Below, piece by piece: positions 26,545 through 37,770 of a DNA stretch of 64,000 nt. Origin of the DNA: Leifsonia xyli (GTDB lineage: Bacteria; Actinomycetota; Actinomycetes; Actinomycetales; Microbacteriaceae). The translations under genes were made by a program, and so were the position numbers. Location of the stretch: the NCBI GenBank assembly GCA_003243275.1, contig QFQR01000003.1, positions 310,001-374,000 of the forward strand, written 5' to 3'. The stretch's first letter is position 1, and every line of letters starts with the position of its first letter. The notes beneath the pieces were generated by a model, which made no database searches, was not told where the DNA came from, and saw only the letters and a list, made by a program, of their open reading frames with translations.

Positions 26545-27207
26545 GTGTCGTCTACGACTTTTGATGGCGGTGTCGACTGGGGCGGCTACGAGCCGAATCC
26601 GGTGGCGCGGGGTGTGCGGCTGGTCAAGCGGCAAGTCAACTTCGTTTGGGAGCAGATGCCGCGGGAGGAGGCGTTGGCGACATATGAGGCGTTGATGTCG
26701 GTGCGGGTCGAGCGTTGCGAGATGGTGATCGACCTCGTGCGGCGCCAGGGTTACGAGGCGGGGTTCGAGCTGGACGGGATCGCCGAGTTCAACCGGTTCT
26801 TCCTCGACCGGTTGCCGGTGTATCGCGGGGCTGATTTGGTTAACGGAACCGAGCTGATCGGCGACCGGTGGATGTCGGTGATCTGGGATATCGGTCTGCT
26901 CATCGGTGAGGCCGCGATCCGTCGCCATCCTGTCCTCCGATGGGAGTTCTACGAGCCGGGGCGGAAGAACATTGTCGGCGCGCATGGCCCCACGATCGTC
27001 GCGCGCCCCAAGGGCGATCCGGTGTTTCCGCTCATGTTCCTCGAGGGCTACGCAGTGGCGATCTGCCATCCCGGGACGATCGAGGTCGTGCGGGTGAAGG
27101 GCTTCGATGTTCCCCTGGCGCCGCCACCGATCCGCCCCGACCTTTTCCTTATCATCAGCGCAACCGCGGATCGCCGCGTGGAAGAAGACCTGGAAGAAGA
27201 CGTGTGA
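26545..27207 (+). CDS. Hypothetical protein of the accessory cassette
   Basis: 220 residues, not recognised with confidence. No signal peptide or membrane helix is seen. Residues ~75-90 (FELDGIAEFNRFFLDRL), 105-130 (WDIGLLIGEAAIRRHP, then LRW) and 135-150 (GPTIVARPKG) follow an order also visible in the 357-residue neighbour at 27382, hinting at a shared domain. Similar small cytosolic proteins in actinobacteria often sit in strings beside toxin or secretion loci. A GTG start is assumed; only weak AGGGA precedes it, and 183 bases before it hold no other recognisable gene. The C-terminus is a run of Glu/Asp (EEDLEEDV). Confidence 0.6.
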   Translation: MSSTTFDGGVDWGGYEPNPVARGVRLVKRQVNFVWEQMPREEALATYEALMSVRVERCEMVIDLVRRQGYEAGFELDGIAEFNRFFLDRLPVYRGADLVNGTELIGDRWMSVIWDIGLLIGEAAIRRHPVLRWEFYEPGRKNIVGAHGPTIVARPKGDPVFPLMFLEGYAVAICHPGTIEVVRVKGFDVPLAPPPIRPDLFLIISATADRRVEEDLEEDV

Positions 27208-27385
27208 GAAGGCACCCCGGCCGCGCTCTCTCAAGACCGGCGTCGCCAACTTCCGCAGCATCGGCCGGCAGCTCGCCTACGACATGGAAGCAATGTCGTA
27301 GGACGCGTGGGATATCACCTGGGTCTTCTTGGCGTTGAATCTTCTTGAGGAGGCAGGCATTCCTATTCAGGTGTACTGGCCATGA
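27206..27385 (+). pseudogene. Disrupted reading frame between two accessory genes
   Basis: One frame reads as plausible protein from just after the previous stop: SLKTGVANFRSIGRQLAYDM, then EAMS, a TAG at 27299-27301, then DAWDITWVFLALNLLEEAG and IPIQVYWP, ending in TGA at 27383-27385. That TGA overlaps the ATG of the next gene in the ATGA manner common in real operons. A single base change (TAG to TAC) would restore the frame. It may be a decayed small gene or the frameshifted tail of the upstream gene. No start codon is evident. Confidence 0.4.
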
Positions 27386-28455
27386 CACAGCACGAAAAGC
27401 GCAACCTGAAGTACACGTTTGAGTTTCCCCGGGTGAGTGCGCACAGCGTTGCGGAGTACGTCAGCTGGATCGAGCGTGTCCACCCGGCGCAACTGCAGGA
27501 TCTGGCCGTGTGGATGCGCGAGCGCAACGGACCCCTGGACGAGATGGACGGAAGCGCGGTCAGCCTGATTGCCCTCTGGAACTGGACGATGGCGGAGTTG
27601 AGGGCTGGCCTGCAGGGGGTTCCCTTGAGTGCTCGCCCGTCAAACGCCACGTTCCTTCAGTATTCGAGCGAAGCGGAGGATCTTCCCGCCCGCTTGATGA
27701 TCGAGTTGATCGGTCACTACGTGTTCGAGGTGCTCAAGAAGGAATACCCGGCGGCGCGGTGGGCCCTGGATCCTCTCACGAAATCGAACTTCTCCTCCTA
27801 CCAAGAGCCCGGGGTCCTGCTTCCCGACCGGAAGTTCGTCCGGGTGATAGAGATGCAACGGGGGGGCCGAGGAGTTCTGAGGGGTGGTCCCCGCGCCACA
27901 CGCCCGGACTGGCTTCTTTATGAGATGGAGCGCGGCGGGTGGGTGCGTCCGGTGGGTGAGGTGCGGGGTCGGTCGGTTCTGGCGCCGTTGTTGGAGTTGC
28001 CTCGGGTTGGTCTGGATGATCCGGTGCGGCGGGTGCCGTTGGCGACTGCTGTGGGCGTGGTCGATGATGGAAGCTGGTCGATGTCGGATGTCGGTGCCGT
28101 TCTCGCCATCGACCCGGACCTCCTTATCGACCCGGACCTCGGCGACGAGTTGACTCGTTGGCCTCCGTTGGACGAAGAGCTCATCGCACGGCACCTCACG
28201 GCGAACGGGTGGCGCACCGTTTCGGGCGATCCGATCAGCGCGTCCGTGGTCCGCACGGATGGCGCTTATCTCGTGTGGGGAGAGGGCCAGGTGCAGTTCG
28301 AGGTCAACACCGCTGACGGGCGGGCACGTTTCCTCAAGCTCGATGTCATCCGGATCACCGACACCGAATGGGCGGCCGTGCACGCAGGGCTCGAAGACCT
28401 CGCAACTCGACTTGGCGGCACTCTCGGAGTGCCCGGAGCACCACCCGAGCCTTGA
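27382..28455 (+). CDS. Hypothetical protein of the accessory cassette
   Basis: 357 residues, function not recognised, soluble. Its N-terminal ~170 residues echo the 220-residue neighbour: LDEMDGSAVSLIALWNW matches the acidic LDG region, and ELIGHYVFEVLKKEYPAARW corresponds to the GLLIGEAAIRRHPVLRW segment. The C-terminal ~150 residues (WPPLDEELIARHLTANGWR onwards) are a separate domain. The ATG overlaps the stop of the broken frame upstream, so its translation may once have been coupled. GC content looks lower and codon choice less biased than in flanking core genes, consistent with acquisition. Confidence 0.6.
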   Translation: MTQHEKRNLKYTFEFPRVSAHSVAEYVSWIERVHPAQLQDLAVWMRERNGPLDEMDGSAVSLIALWNWTMAELRAGLQGVPLSARPSNATFLQYSSEAEDLPARLMIELIGHYVFEVLKKEYPAARWALDPLTKSNFSSYQEPGVLLPDRKFVRVIEMQRGGRGVLRGGPRATRPDWLLYEMERGGWVRPVGEVRGRSVLAPLLELPRVGLDDPVRRVPLATAVGVVDDGSWSMSDVGAVLAIDPDLLIDPDLGDELTRWPPLDEELIARHLTANGWRTVSGDPISASVVRTDGAYLVWGEGQVQFEVNTADGRARFLKLDVIRITDTEWAAVHAGLEDLATRLGGTLGVPGAPPEP

Positions 28456-28574
28456 CAGTCCCGTCTTCGCCTGTCGCATCGCCCCCGGGTGAAATCCTCA
28501 GACGAAGGGACGGGGGGTTCAGCGGGGCGGCGCAACACCGGAGTCAAGGACTATCTGAAGAACGGAGGATGCGG

Positions 28575-29060
28575 ATGGAGATCCCAGGCGCCAGCCGAGT
28601 AAGGAAACGCCGCAGCGCCGCCTGCATCGCGGTCGCAGCGGTGCTGGGCATCATGCTGAGCGGATGCGACAGCGTGAACCAGTTGCAGGGGCCGCTCGCC
28701 ATCCGTGCACCTGGTGGAGTTGTCGAGGTGGCGATCTGTGCGACGTTGACGGTCAGCAGCGTCTATGCCGAAGCCCGGAACGCTGACGGCCTTGTCGGGT
28801 TCTGGGACGCTCGGGGAGAGTGGGCCGTCAGCTCGGGAGACACGGTGTCGACTGACACGCTGGCCGATCGATTCCCGCGGGTGATCGCGGGTGACAACCT
28901 GCCGACGGGTGCCTCGACGGTCGCGGTCGTGGTGAAGTCCGCAGATCAACGAGCGCACGGCAACGTCGTCGCCGCGTTCCCACTTGACAACGAGATGGGG
29001 CAGAGCACCTGGCTGCATCCCGACGGTTCACGAACCACACGCCCCTGCACCGACGAGTGA
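28575..29060 (+). CDS. Small lipoprotein of unknown function
   Basis: 161 residues. The N-terminus has basic residues, a hydrophobic core and the lipobox LSGC (about residues 31-34), so it should be lipid-anchored on the outer face of the membrane. The remaining ~125 residues are predicted beta-rich with one more cysteine near the end and match no family I know. ATG 28575 is preferred over 28569 because GGAGG sits six bases before it. It closes the accessory cassette and precedes mtrA by 185 bases. Codon use is like the two hypothetical genes before it. Confidence 0.7.
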   Translation: MEIPGASRVRKRRSAACIAVAAVLGIMLSGCDSVNQLQGPLAIRAPGGVVEVAICATLTVSSVYAEARNADGLVGFWDARGEWAVSSGDTVSTDTLADRFPRVIAGDNLPTGASTVAVVVKSADQRAHGNVVAAFPLDNEMGQSTWLHPDGSRTTRPCTDE

Positions 29061-29185
29061 CGGGGAAGGGCGGCCCCGACGCGTCTCGTGGTTGAGTTGT
29101 AGCGCAATGTCGTCGGGGTCCTCGACGGCGACCTCCCGCTCGGCGGGCGGCCGGGTGAGGTTCGGTAGCGGAGCCCGCACCCGAC

Positions 29186-29191
29186 TACTCT
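29186..29191 (+). promoter_or_regulatory. -10 element of mtrA
   Basis: TACTCT lies in the context CGACTACTCTGGGCGAAA, which is almost repeated before hpf (33956 onwards). Transcription would start near 29198, giving a leader of ~48 bases before mtrA. Confidence 0.5.
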
Positions 29192-29245
29192 GGGCGAAAG
29201 CGAATCGGCCCCGCCTCGCGGGGAGACACGGAACGAACGAGGTCC

Positions 29246-29926
29246 ATGAACGCGCGCATTCTCGTGGTCGATGACGACCCCGCGATCGCCGAGATGATCG
29301 GCATCATCCTCCGCGGCGAGGGATACGATCCCCTGTTCGCCGCCGACGGCACCTCCGCGATCGACACCTTCCGCAGCGATCGGCCCGACCTCGTGCTGCT
29401 CGACCTCATGCTGCCCGGCATGAGCGGCATCGAGGTGTGCCGCACGGTGCGCGCCGAATCGGGCGTTCCGATCATCATGCTCACCGCGAAAGGCGAGCCG
29501 ACGGATGTCGTGCAGGGCCTCGAATCCGGTGCCGACGACTACATCGTGAAGCCCTTCAACCCCAAGGAGCTCGTCGCCCGCATCCGTGCCCGGCTGCGCC
29601 CCGCGCTGCCCGACACCACCGAGCGCATCCAGATCGGCGACCTCGTGATCGACGTCGTCGGCCACGAGGTGCGTCGCGGCGACAACCGCATCAACCTCAC
29701 CCCGCTCGAGTTCCAGCTGCTGCTCGCGCTCGCCGCGAAACCGCAGCAGGTGTTCACCCGCGAGATGCTGCTCGAACAGGTCTGGGGCTACCACTACAAG
29801 GCCGACACGCGCCTCGTGAACGTGCACGTGCAACGCCTCCGCGCCAAGGTCGAGCACGACCCCGACAACCCGCGCATCGTCACCACAGTGCGGGGCGTCG
29901 GCTACCGCGCGGGCGCCGTCACCTAG
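29246..29926 (+). CDS. mtrA: Response regulator MtrA
   Basis: 226 residues. The OmpR-type regulator of cell division and wall metabolism in actinobacteria. Receiver residues Asp9, Asp10 and phospho-acceptor Asp53 (LVLLDLMLPG) and the IVKPFNPKEL lysine loop are present. The winged helix carries LTPLEFQLLLALAAKPQQVF and NVHVQRLRAKVEHDP, nearly invariant in MtrA. It is followed after 11 bases by mtrB and then lpqB, the standard operon. It likely binds DNA upstream of wall hydrolase and replication genes elsewhere in the genome (family knowledge). Confidence 0.96.
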   Translation: MNARILVVDDDPAIAEMIGIILRGEGYDPLFAADGTSAIDTFRSDRPDLVLLDLMLPGMSGIEVCRTVRAESGVPIIMLTAKGEPTDVVQGLESGADDYIVKPFNPKELVARIRARLRPALPDTTERIQIGDLVIDVVGHEVRRGDNRINLTPLEFQLLLALAAKPQQVFTREMLLEQVWGYHYKADTRLVNVHVQRLRAKVEHDPDNPRIVTTVRGVGYRAGAVT

Positions 29927-29937
29927 GAGGCTTCCGC

Positions 29938-31518
29938 GTGCGGTGGGACTGGCGCGCCTGGCGGGAACGCCTGATCCACCTGTGGCGTGGCTCGTTGCAG
30001 GTGCGCACGATCGTGCTCACCGTGCTGCTGTCGGCGCTCGCCGTCACCGTGATCGGCATCATCATCTCCTCCTCGGTGCGCAGCAACCTGTTCGATTCGC
30101 GACGGGATCAGGTGCTCGCCGAGTCGGGGCGGGCCGCCGAGCAGGCGCAACGGCTGTTCACCAATGCCGCCGAGCTCGGTGACACGAGTGACGTGCAGGC
30201 CACCGCGGACTCCGCGCTCGCCGTCGTGCAGCGCGCCTCCACCGCGCGCTACACCGCACTCCTGCGGGCACCGGGGCAAGACATCCCGCGCGTCGTCGCC
30301 GACCAAGCCAGCCGCAACTTCGACGATGCCTACGCCTCGCCCGAGCTCCGATCCGCGCTCACCGACTCAGACGGAACCGAGATCGTGTGGCAGTCGGTCG
30401 CCGTCACCTCGAACAGCCGGGCCGACCCCGGCCTCACCACCGGCGCCATCCTCGACACCATCACGGCTGGCCGCTACCAGCTCTTCCTCGTCTACGACCT
30501 CTCGGATGTGCAGGAGACCCTCGACTTCGTGCAGTCGACCCTGCTGCTCGGCGGCATCGGGCTCGTCATCCTGTTCGGCGGGGTCGCCTACCTCATCCTG
30601 CGGCTCGTCGTCGGCCCGGTGCGGGTCGCCGCCGACGTCTCGGAGAAGCTCGCAGCGGGTGACCTCGAAGAGCGCCTGCCGGTCAAGGGTGAAGACGAGC
30701 TCGCCACCCTCGCGCGTTCCTTCAACCGGATGGCCGACAGCCTGCAGCGGCAGATCCGCCAACTGGCCGATCTGTCGCGTGTGCAGCAGCGGTTCGTCTC
30801 GGATGTCTCGCACGAGCTGCGCACCCCGCTCACCACCATCCGGCTCGCGGGCGATGTGCTCTACGACCAGCGCGACGAGTTCCCGCCGACCACCGCGCGC
30901 ACCGCCGAACTGCTGCACGCCCAGATCGGACGCTTCGAGGCGATGCTCGCCGACCTGCTCGAGATGAGCCGCTACGACGCGGGTGCCGTGCAGCTCGAGA
31001 CCGACCCCACCAACCTCGTGCGTCTCGTCGAGGAGTCGATCGCCGCCGTCGAACCGCTGGCGACGGGCAAGGGGAGCGAGATCCGGCTCGTCGCCCCCGG
31101 CGGCTACTTCGAGGCCGACGTCGACACCCGTCGCATCCGCCGCATCCTGCAGAACCTGCTCGGCAACGCGATCGACCACGGCGAGGCGAAACCTATCGTG
31201 GTCTTCGTCGACTCCGACGAGCAGGCGGTCGCGATCGCCGTGCGCGACTACGGCATCGGGATGAACCCGGCCGATGTCGCCCGCGTGTTCGACCGCTTCT
31301 GGCGCGCCGACCCGTCACGCCAGCGCACCACCGGCGGCACCGGTCTCGGCCTCGCCATCTCGCTCGAAGACGCGGCCGTGCACGGCGGCGAGCTGGCCGT
31401 CTGGTCGGAGCTCGGCGAGGGCAGCTGCTTCCGCCTCACCCTGCCGCGCCGCAGCGGCGACGAACTCGGTGGCGTCTCCCCGCTCGCCCTCCCGCCCGAC
31501 ACGGAGGTCACGGCATGA
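29938..31518 (+). CDS. mtrB: Sensor histidine kinase MtrB
   Basis: 526 residues. Two membrane helices (about 22-45 and 200-222) flank a ~150-residue extracytoplasmic domain. After HAMP, the phospho-acceptor is DVSHELRTPLTTIR. The ATPase N box is NLLGNAIDHG, followed by DYGIGM and GTGLGLAIS. GTG 29938 is chosen for the AGGAGG at 29925-29930. The stop overlaps the lpqB start by four bases. It phosphorylates MtrA; in other species its activity is tuned by the LpqB lipoprotein. Confidence 0.95.
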   Translation: MRWDWRAWRERLIHLWRGSLQVRTIVLTVLLSALAVTVIGIIISSSVRSNLFDSRRDQVLAESGRAAEQAQRLFTNAAELGDTSDVQATADSALAVVQRASTARYTALLRAPGQDIPRVVADQASRNFDDAYASPELRSALTDSDGTEIVWQSVAVTSNSRADPGLTTGAILDTITAGRYQLFLVYDLSDVQETLDFVQSTLLLGGIGLVILFGGVAYLILRLVVGPVRVAADVSEKLAAGDLEERLPVKGEDELATLARSFNRMADSLQRQIRQLADLSRVQQRFVSDVSHELRTPLTTIRLAGDVLYDQRDEFPPTTARTAELLHAQIGRFEAMLADLLEMSRYDAGAVQLETDPTNLVRLVEESIAAVEPLATGKGSEIRLVAPGGYFEADVDTRRIRRILQNLLGNAIDHGEAKPIVVFVDSDEQAVAIAVRDYGIGMNPADVARVFDRFWRADPSRQRTTGGTGLGLAISLEDAAVHGGELAVWSELGEGSCFRLTLPRRSGDELGGVSPLALPPDTEVTA

Positions 31519-33194
31519 CCCGCCGGATGCGTCTCCGCGCCGCGCTCGCCGCCGCCCTCGCCGCCGCGGTGCTGCTGGCGGGCTGCGCCGGCATCCCGAC
31601 GAGCGGCGCCGTCGGCAACGCCCCCATCGACCTCGGCAGCGGCGGCGGCGACATCGTCACGCGTGCCGAAGGGCCCCAGAAGGGCGCGACGCCCCTGCAA
31701 CTGCTCGCCGGTTTCCTCATCGCGCAACGCGACACCCAGGGCAACTACTCGATCGCACGCGAATACCTGAGCGACGGCCTGCGCACCGACTGGTCGCCCA
31801 CCGAGCGGGTGCTCGTGAGCGACACCCCCGTCGTGCCGAAGAGCATCGACGACGACACCCTCACGGTCGACGTGAACGTGTCGGCGGTCGTCGGCCCCAC
31901 CGGCAACTACACCGCGCTCGCCCGCAGCGAGCCGCAGTCGCTCGTCTACGACTTCGAACGCAACACCGCGGGCGAATGGCGCATCTCCAACGCCCCCGCC
32001 GGCCTACTGCTCTCGAGCGCCCCCTTCAACCTCAGCTTCGCCCCCTACCCGCTCTACTTCTTCGACCCGTCCGGTGCGTTCCTCGTGCCGGACGTGCGCT
32101 GGTTCCCGCACACGACCTCCCGCCCCGACCGCATCGTGAAGGAGCTGCTCGCCGGACCCTCGCCCTGGTACGCGGGCGGCGTGCTCGTGACGGCCTTCCC
32201 CACCGGAACCCAGCTCGACGGCGGCGTGACGATCACGCAGGGCACGGCCAGCGTCGACCTCGCGGGTGACATCGCCAACCAGGATCAGGGAACCAGGTGG
32301 CGGATGCAGCAGCAGCTCGTCGCGAGCCTCGTCGCCCTCTCCGAGGTGAGCAGCGTGCAGCTCACCGTCGGCGGGTTCCCGGTCGATGTGGGCGACGGGC
32401 AGGCTGCGGAGCGTCAGCTCTTCGTGCGCCCCGATCCGCTCGGACTCGCCGCAGGGGGCTTCGGCTACCTGAACGGCACCAACGTCGACCGGATCGCGGG
32501 CATCAGCAGCAGGGTGGAGGCGATGGGCGCGGTCGGTGCCACCCTCGCGCGCGACGGTCAGCGGGCGGCCGTGCGCACCGCGGCCGGGGCGTGGCTCGTG
32601 TCGGCATCCGGCGGCGAGCCGTTGCGGGTCGACACCCGCGCCGGCCTCGTCGATCCCAGCATCGACGTGCAGGGGTTCGTCTGGTCGGCGATGGCATCCG
32701 ACCCGGACAGCGTGATCGCGTTCGACACCTCGCAGAAGCCGCACCCGCTGCCCTCGCTCAACCTCGACGGCACGCTCCTGGCGCTCAAGGTGTCGCGCGA
32801 CGGCAGCCGACTGCTCGTCGCCACCCAGGGGGCTGGCGGCCCCGCGCTGACGGTCGCGGGCATCCTCCGCGACGGCAGCGGGGTGCCGACCGGGTTCGGT
32901 GAGCCGCTGTCGATCGCGGTCGGCGCGGGCACCATGATCGATGCGAGCTGGGTCGACGGGTCGACCGTCGCGGTGCTCTCGGGCGACGCGAGCGGCAGCG
33001 ACATCGACCTGTACCGCATCGGCGGCACCCACGAATCCCTCGGCTCGGTGCCGGGCGGCGTGCAGCTGGTCGGCGGCAATCTCGCCGACGGCATCCGGGT
33101 GCGCGACGGCGACGGCACGGTGTGGCGCCGCAACTCGAGCGGCGGCTGGCAGTCGACGGGGATCGTCGCCTCCTTCCTCGGCACGCAGCAGTAG
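31515..33194 (+). CDS. lpqB: Lipoprotein LpqB
   Basis: 559 residues. The lipobox LLAGC (residues ~20-24) anchors it outside the membrane. Residues ~50-280 contain the GerMN-like domain (GPSPWYAGGVLVTAFPTGTQ), and residues ~300-555 a beta-propeller-like region (SRDGSRLLVATQG). LpqB interacts with the MtrB sensor domain in mycobacteria. Coupled to mtrB by ATGA overlap; the third gene of the canonical mtrA-mtrB-lpqB operon. Confidence 0.95.
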   Translation: MTRRMRLRAALAAALAAAVLLAGCAGIPTSGAVGNAPIDLGSGGGDIVTRAEGPQKGATPLQLLAGFLIAQRDTQGNYSIAREYLSDGLRTDWSPTERVLVSDTPVVPKSIDDDTLTVDVNVSAVVGPTGNYTALARSEPQSLVYDFERNTAGEWRISNAPAGLLLSSAPFNLSFAPYPLYFFDPSGAFLVPDVRWFPHTTSRPDRIVKELLAGPSPWYAGGVLVTAFPTGTQLDGGVTITQGTASVDLAGDIANQDQGTRWRMQQQLVASLVALSEVSSVQLTVGGFPVDVGDGQAAERQLFVRPDPLGLAAGGFGYLNGTNVDRIAGISSRVEAMGAVGATLARDGQRAAVRTAAGAWLVSASGGEPLRVDTRAGLVDPSIDVQGFVWSAMASDPDSVIAFDTSQKPHPLPSLNLDGTLLALKVSRDGSRLLVATQGAGGPALTVAGILRDGSGVPTGFGEPLSIAVGAGTMIDASWVDGSTVAVLSGDASGSDIDLYRIGGTHESLGSVPGGVQLVGGNLADGIRVRDGDGTVWRRNSSGGWQSTGIVASFLGTQQ

Positions 33195-33256
33195 CGTTCT
33201 CCACGGATGCCGCCCCGCGCGGCCGGGGCGCCGCCCGGCTGCGCCAGGCTCGGTTC

Positions 33257-33940
33257 ATGCACGGGTGGATCCACGAGCTCCGGGAGGCGCTGCTCGATGC
33301 GCTCGCGCTCGTGCTGCCGGTCGCCTGCGCGGGCTGCGGCGTCGAGGGGCGCGAGCTCTGCGCGGTGTGCCACGATCGGCTGGCGCCCGAACCGCTCCGC
33401 ACGACCGCATCCGGGGACCTTCCCGTGTTCGCCGGGGCGCCCTACCGCGATGAGGTGCAGCGCGTCGTGCTCGCCTACAAGGAGGGGCGCACGGCGCTCG
33501 CGCGACCGCTCGCGGCGCTGCTCACCGCGGCGCTTGCGCTCGCCGCGCCCGCATCCGACGTCGAGCTGTGCGCCGTGCCGTCGACCCGAGCCGCCGGCCG
33601 GCGTCGCGGGTTCGACCCCGTGCGCCTCGCGCTCGCCCGCGCCGGACGGCACCACGCACGCGTGCTGCGCCCGGCCCGCCCGCACCGCGCGCAGAAGGCT
33701 CTCGGCCGCGAGGAGCGCTCGCGCAACCTGCGCGGCGCGCACCGTGCGCGGGTGCGCCTCGACGGGCGACGGTTCCTGCTCGTCGACGATGTCGTCACGA
33801 CGGGGGCCACCCTGGCGGAGGCGGCCCGCGCCATCCGCGAGGCCGGCGGCGACGTCGTCGGGGCCGTCGTGATCGCCGCGACGCCGCTGCGATCCGCGCG
33901 CGGGGCGGCTCACACCCGACCCTCAGCGAAAGCCGGGTGA
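33257..33940 (+). CDS. ComF family phosphoribosyltransferase-like protein
   Basis: 227 residues. The zinc finger CAGCG...CAVC is at about residues 24-45. The PRPP-binding loop LLVDDVVTTGATLAEA (about residues 174-190) has the expected acidic pair and TTGAT. RAAGRRRGFDPVRLALA is the ComF-family basic patch. ComF homologues help DNA uptake in competent bacteria; in actinobacteria the gene is constant between lpqB and hpf, with unclear use. ATG 33257 rather than 33122 is chosen because the upstream part overlaps lpqB; CAGGCT six bases before it could give a leaderless transcript. Confidence 0.88.
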   Translation: MHGWIHELREALLDALALVLPVACAGCGVEGRELCAVCHDRLAPEPLRTTASGDLPVFAGAPYRDEVQRVVLAYKEGRTALARPLAALLTAALALAAPASDVELCAVPSTRAAGRRRGFDPVRLALARAGRHHARVLRPARPHRAQKALGREERSRNLRGAHRARVRLDGRRFLLVDDVVTTGATLAEAARAIREAGGDVVGAVVIAATPLRSARGAAHTRPSAKAG

Positions 33941-33965
33941 CAACGCGGGGCGCCCCGACTACGGT
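33937..33965 (+). promoter_or_regulatory. Promoter of hpf
   Basis: GTGACA (33937-33942) and TACGGT (33960-33965) are 17 bp apart and overlap the comF-like stop. The bases around the -10 (CGACTACGGTGGGCGAAA) nearly repeat those before mtrA. Confidence 0.65.
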
Positions 33966-34035
33966 GGGCGAAAAGGCGCGAAGGGAACGACCGCCTGATC
34001 TAGGCGGCACTTCACACCGGATCAGGGAGGTCGCC

Positions 34036-34695
34036 ATGGATGTCACCATCACCGGACGCAACGTAGGGATCCCCGATCGGTTCGAGGAATACGTCACCGA
34101 GAAGACCGACAAGGTCGAGCACCTCGCGCCGCGTGCCCTCGCCCTCGAGATCAAGCTGTGCCGCCACCACGAGACCAACGGATCCTCGGGCGACGACCGC
34201 GTCGAGCTGACGCTCATCGGCCCCGGCCCGATCGTGCGCGCCGAAGCGGGAGCCGGTGACAAGTACGCCGCGTTCGACGCCGCCTACGACAAGCTCGTGG
34301 AGCGCATCCGGCAGGCGAAGGACCGCAAGAAGGTGCACCGTGGCCAGCGCCGCCCCACCTCGCTGCGCGAGGCGGCCGCCGACGGGTTCAGCCAGGTCGC
34401 GGTGGCTGCGGCCCCCGCCGACGTCATCGAGCAGGTCTCGACCGGCTCGATCCCCGTGGTCGACGAGGAGGCGGCGGAGGACTGGAGCCCGGTCGTCATC
34501 CGCGAGAAGGAGTTCCCCGCCGAGCTCATGACCGCGGAAGACGCCGTGGACCGGATGGAGCTCGTCGGTCACGACTTCTTCCTCTTCATCGATGCGCGCA
34601 CCGACAAGCCGAGCGTCGTCTACCGCCGCAAGGGCTGGGACTACGGCGTGATCACCCTCGACACGGAGGTCGCGGCGCTCGCCGACGCCCGCTGA
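34036..34695 (+). CDS. hpf: Long-form hibernation promoting factor
   Basis: 219 residues. The N-terminal ~100 residues (MDVTITGRNVGIPDRFEEYV) are the ribosome-binding S30AE domain. A flexible linker leads to a C-terminal ~60-residue dimerisation domain (MTAEDAVDRMELVGHDFFLF, then YRRKGWDYGVI). Long HPF forms 100S ribosome dimers in stationary phase. GGGAGG at 34025-34030 sets the start. It has its own promoter and ends in a strong terminator before secA. Confidence 0.95.
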   Translation: MDVTITGRNVGIPDRFEEYVTEKTDKVEHLAPRALALEIKLCRHHETNGSSGDDRVELTLIGPGPIVRAEAGAGDKYAAFDAAYDKLVERIRQAKDRKKVHRGQRRPTSLREAAADGFSQVAVAAAPADVIEQVSTGSIPVVDEEAAEDWSPVVIREKEFPAELMTAEDAVDRMELVGHDFFLFIDARTDKPSVVYRRKGWDYGVITLDTEVAALADAR

Positions 34696-34713
34696 GAGGT
34701 CGAGGCCCACGGA

Positions 34714-34756
34714 GGCGGTCGAGGAGCGCTGCACAGCGGCGCTCCTCGAAACCGCC
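34714..34756 (+). terminator. Terminator hairpin after hpf
   Basis: GGCGGTCGAGGAGCGC (34714-34729) pairs with 34739-34756 with a two-base bulge. It separates hpf from the secA promoter (TAGGCT at 34799-34804). Confidence 0.75.
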
Positions 34757-34856
34757 GAAACCGGCCCTCGCACACAGTGTTCCCAGCCCCAACCCGGCTA
34801 GGCTGTCGGGGTCATGGGCGCTTGTGCGCGCCCGGAACCCGGACAGGAGGCCATTC

Positions 34857-37670
<2,814 letters not shown>

Positions 37671-37690
37671 ACACCGCCTGCGGCGACTTC

Positions 37691-37736
37691 CGCTGGTTGA
37701 GTAGCGGCGCGCGCTGGGCGCGTCGCGTATCGAAAC
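37691..37736. repeat. REP-like hairpin
   Basis: Single copy of the family: CGCTGGTTGAGTAGC, a GC-rich variable stem, then GCGTATCGAAACC. Outer arms GGTT/AACC pair. It lies between secA and the convergent Rv3235-like gene, where it could end both transcripts. Confidence 0.8.
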
Positions 37737-37770
37737 CCCCCGCACGCGTGCCGCGTGAGCCGCAGCCGCC

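Noticed and set aside
34814..34856. secA start at ATG 34814 or the in-frame start at 34824
   Set aside because: 34814 is out of frame with SecA; 34824 lacks a ribosome site, whereas AGGAGG is six bases before GTG 34857.
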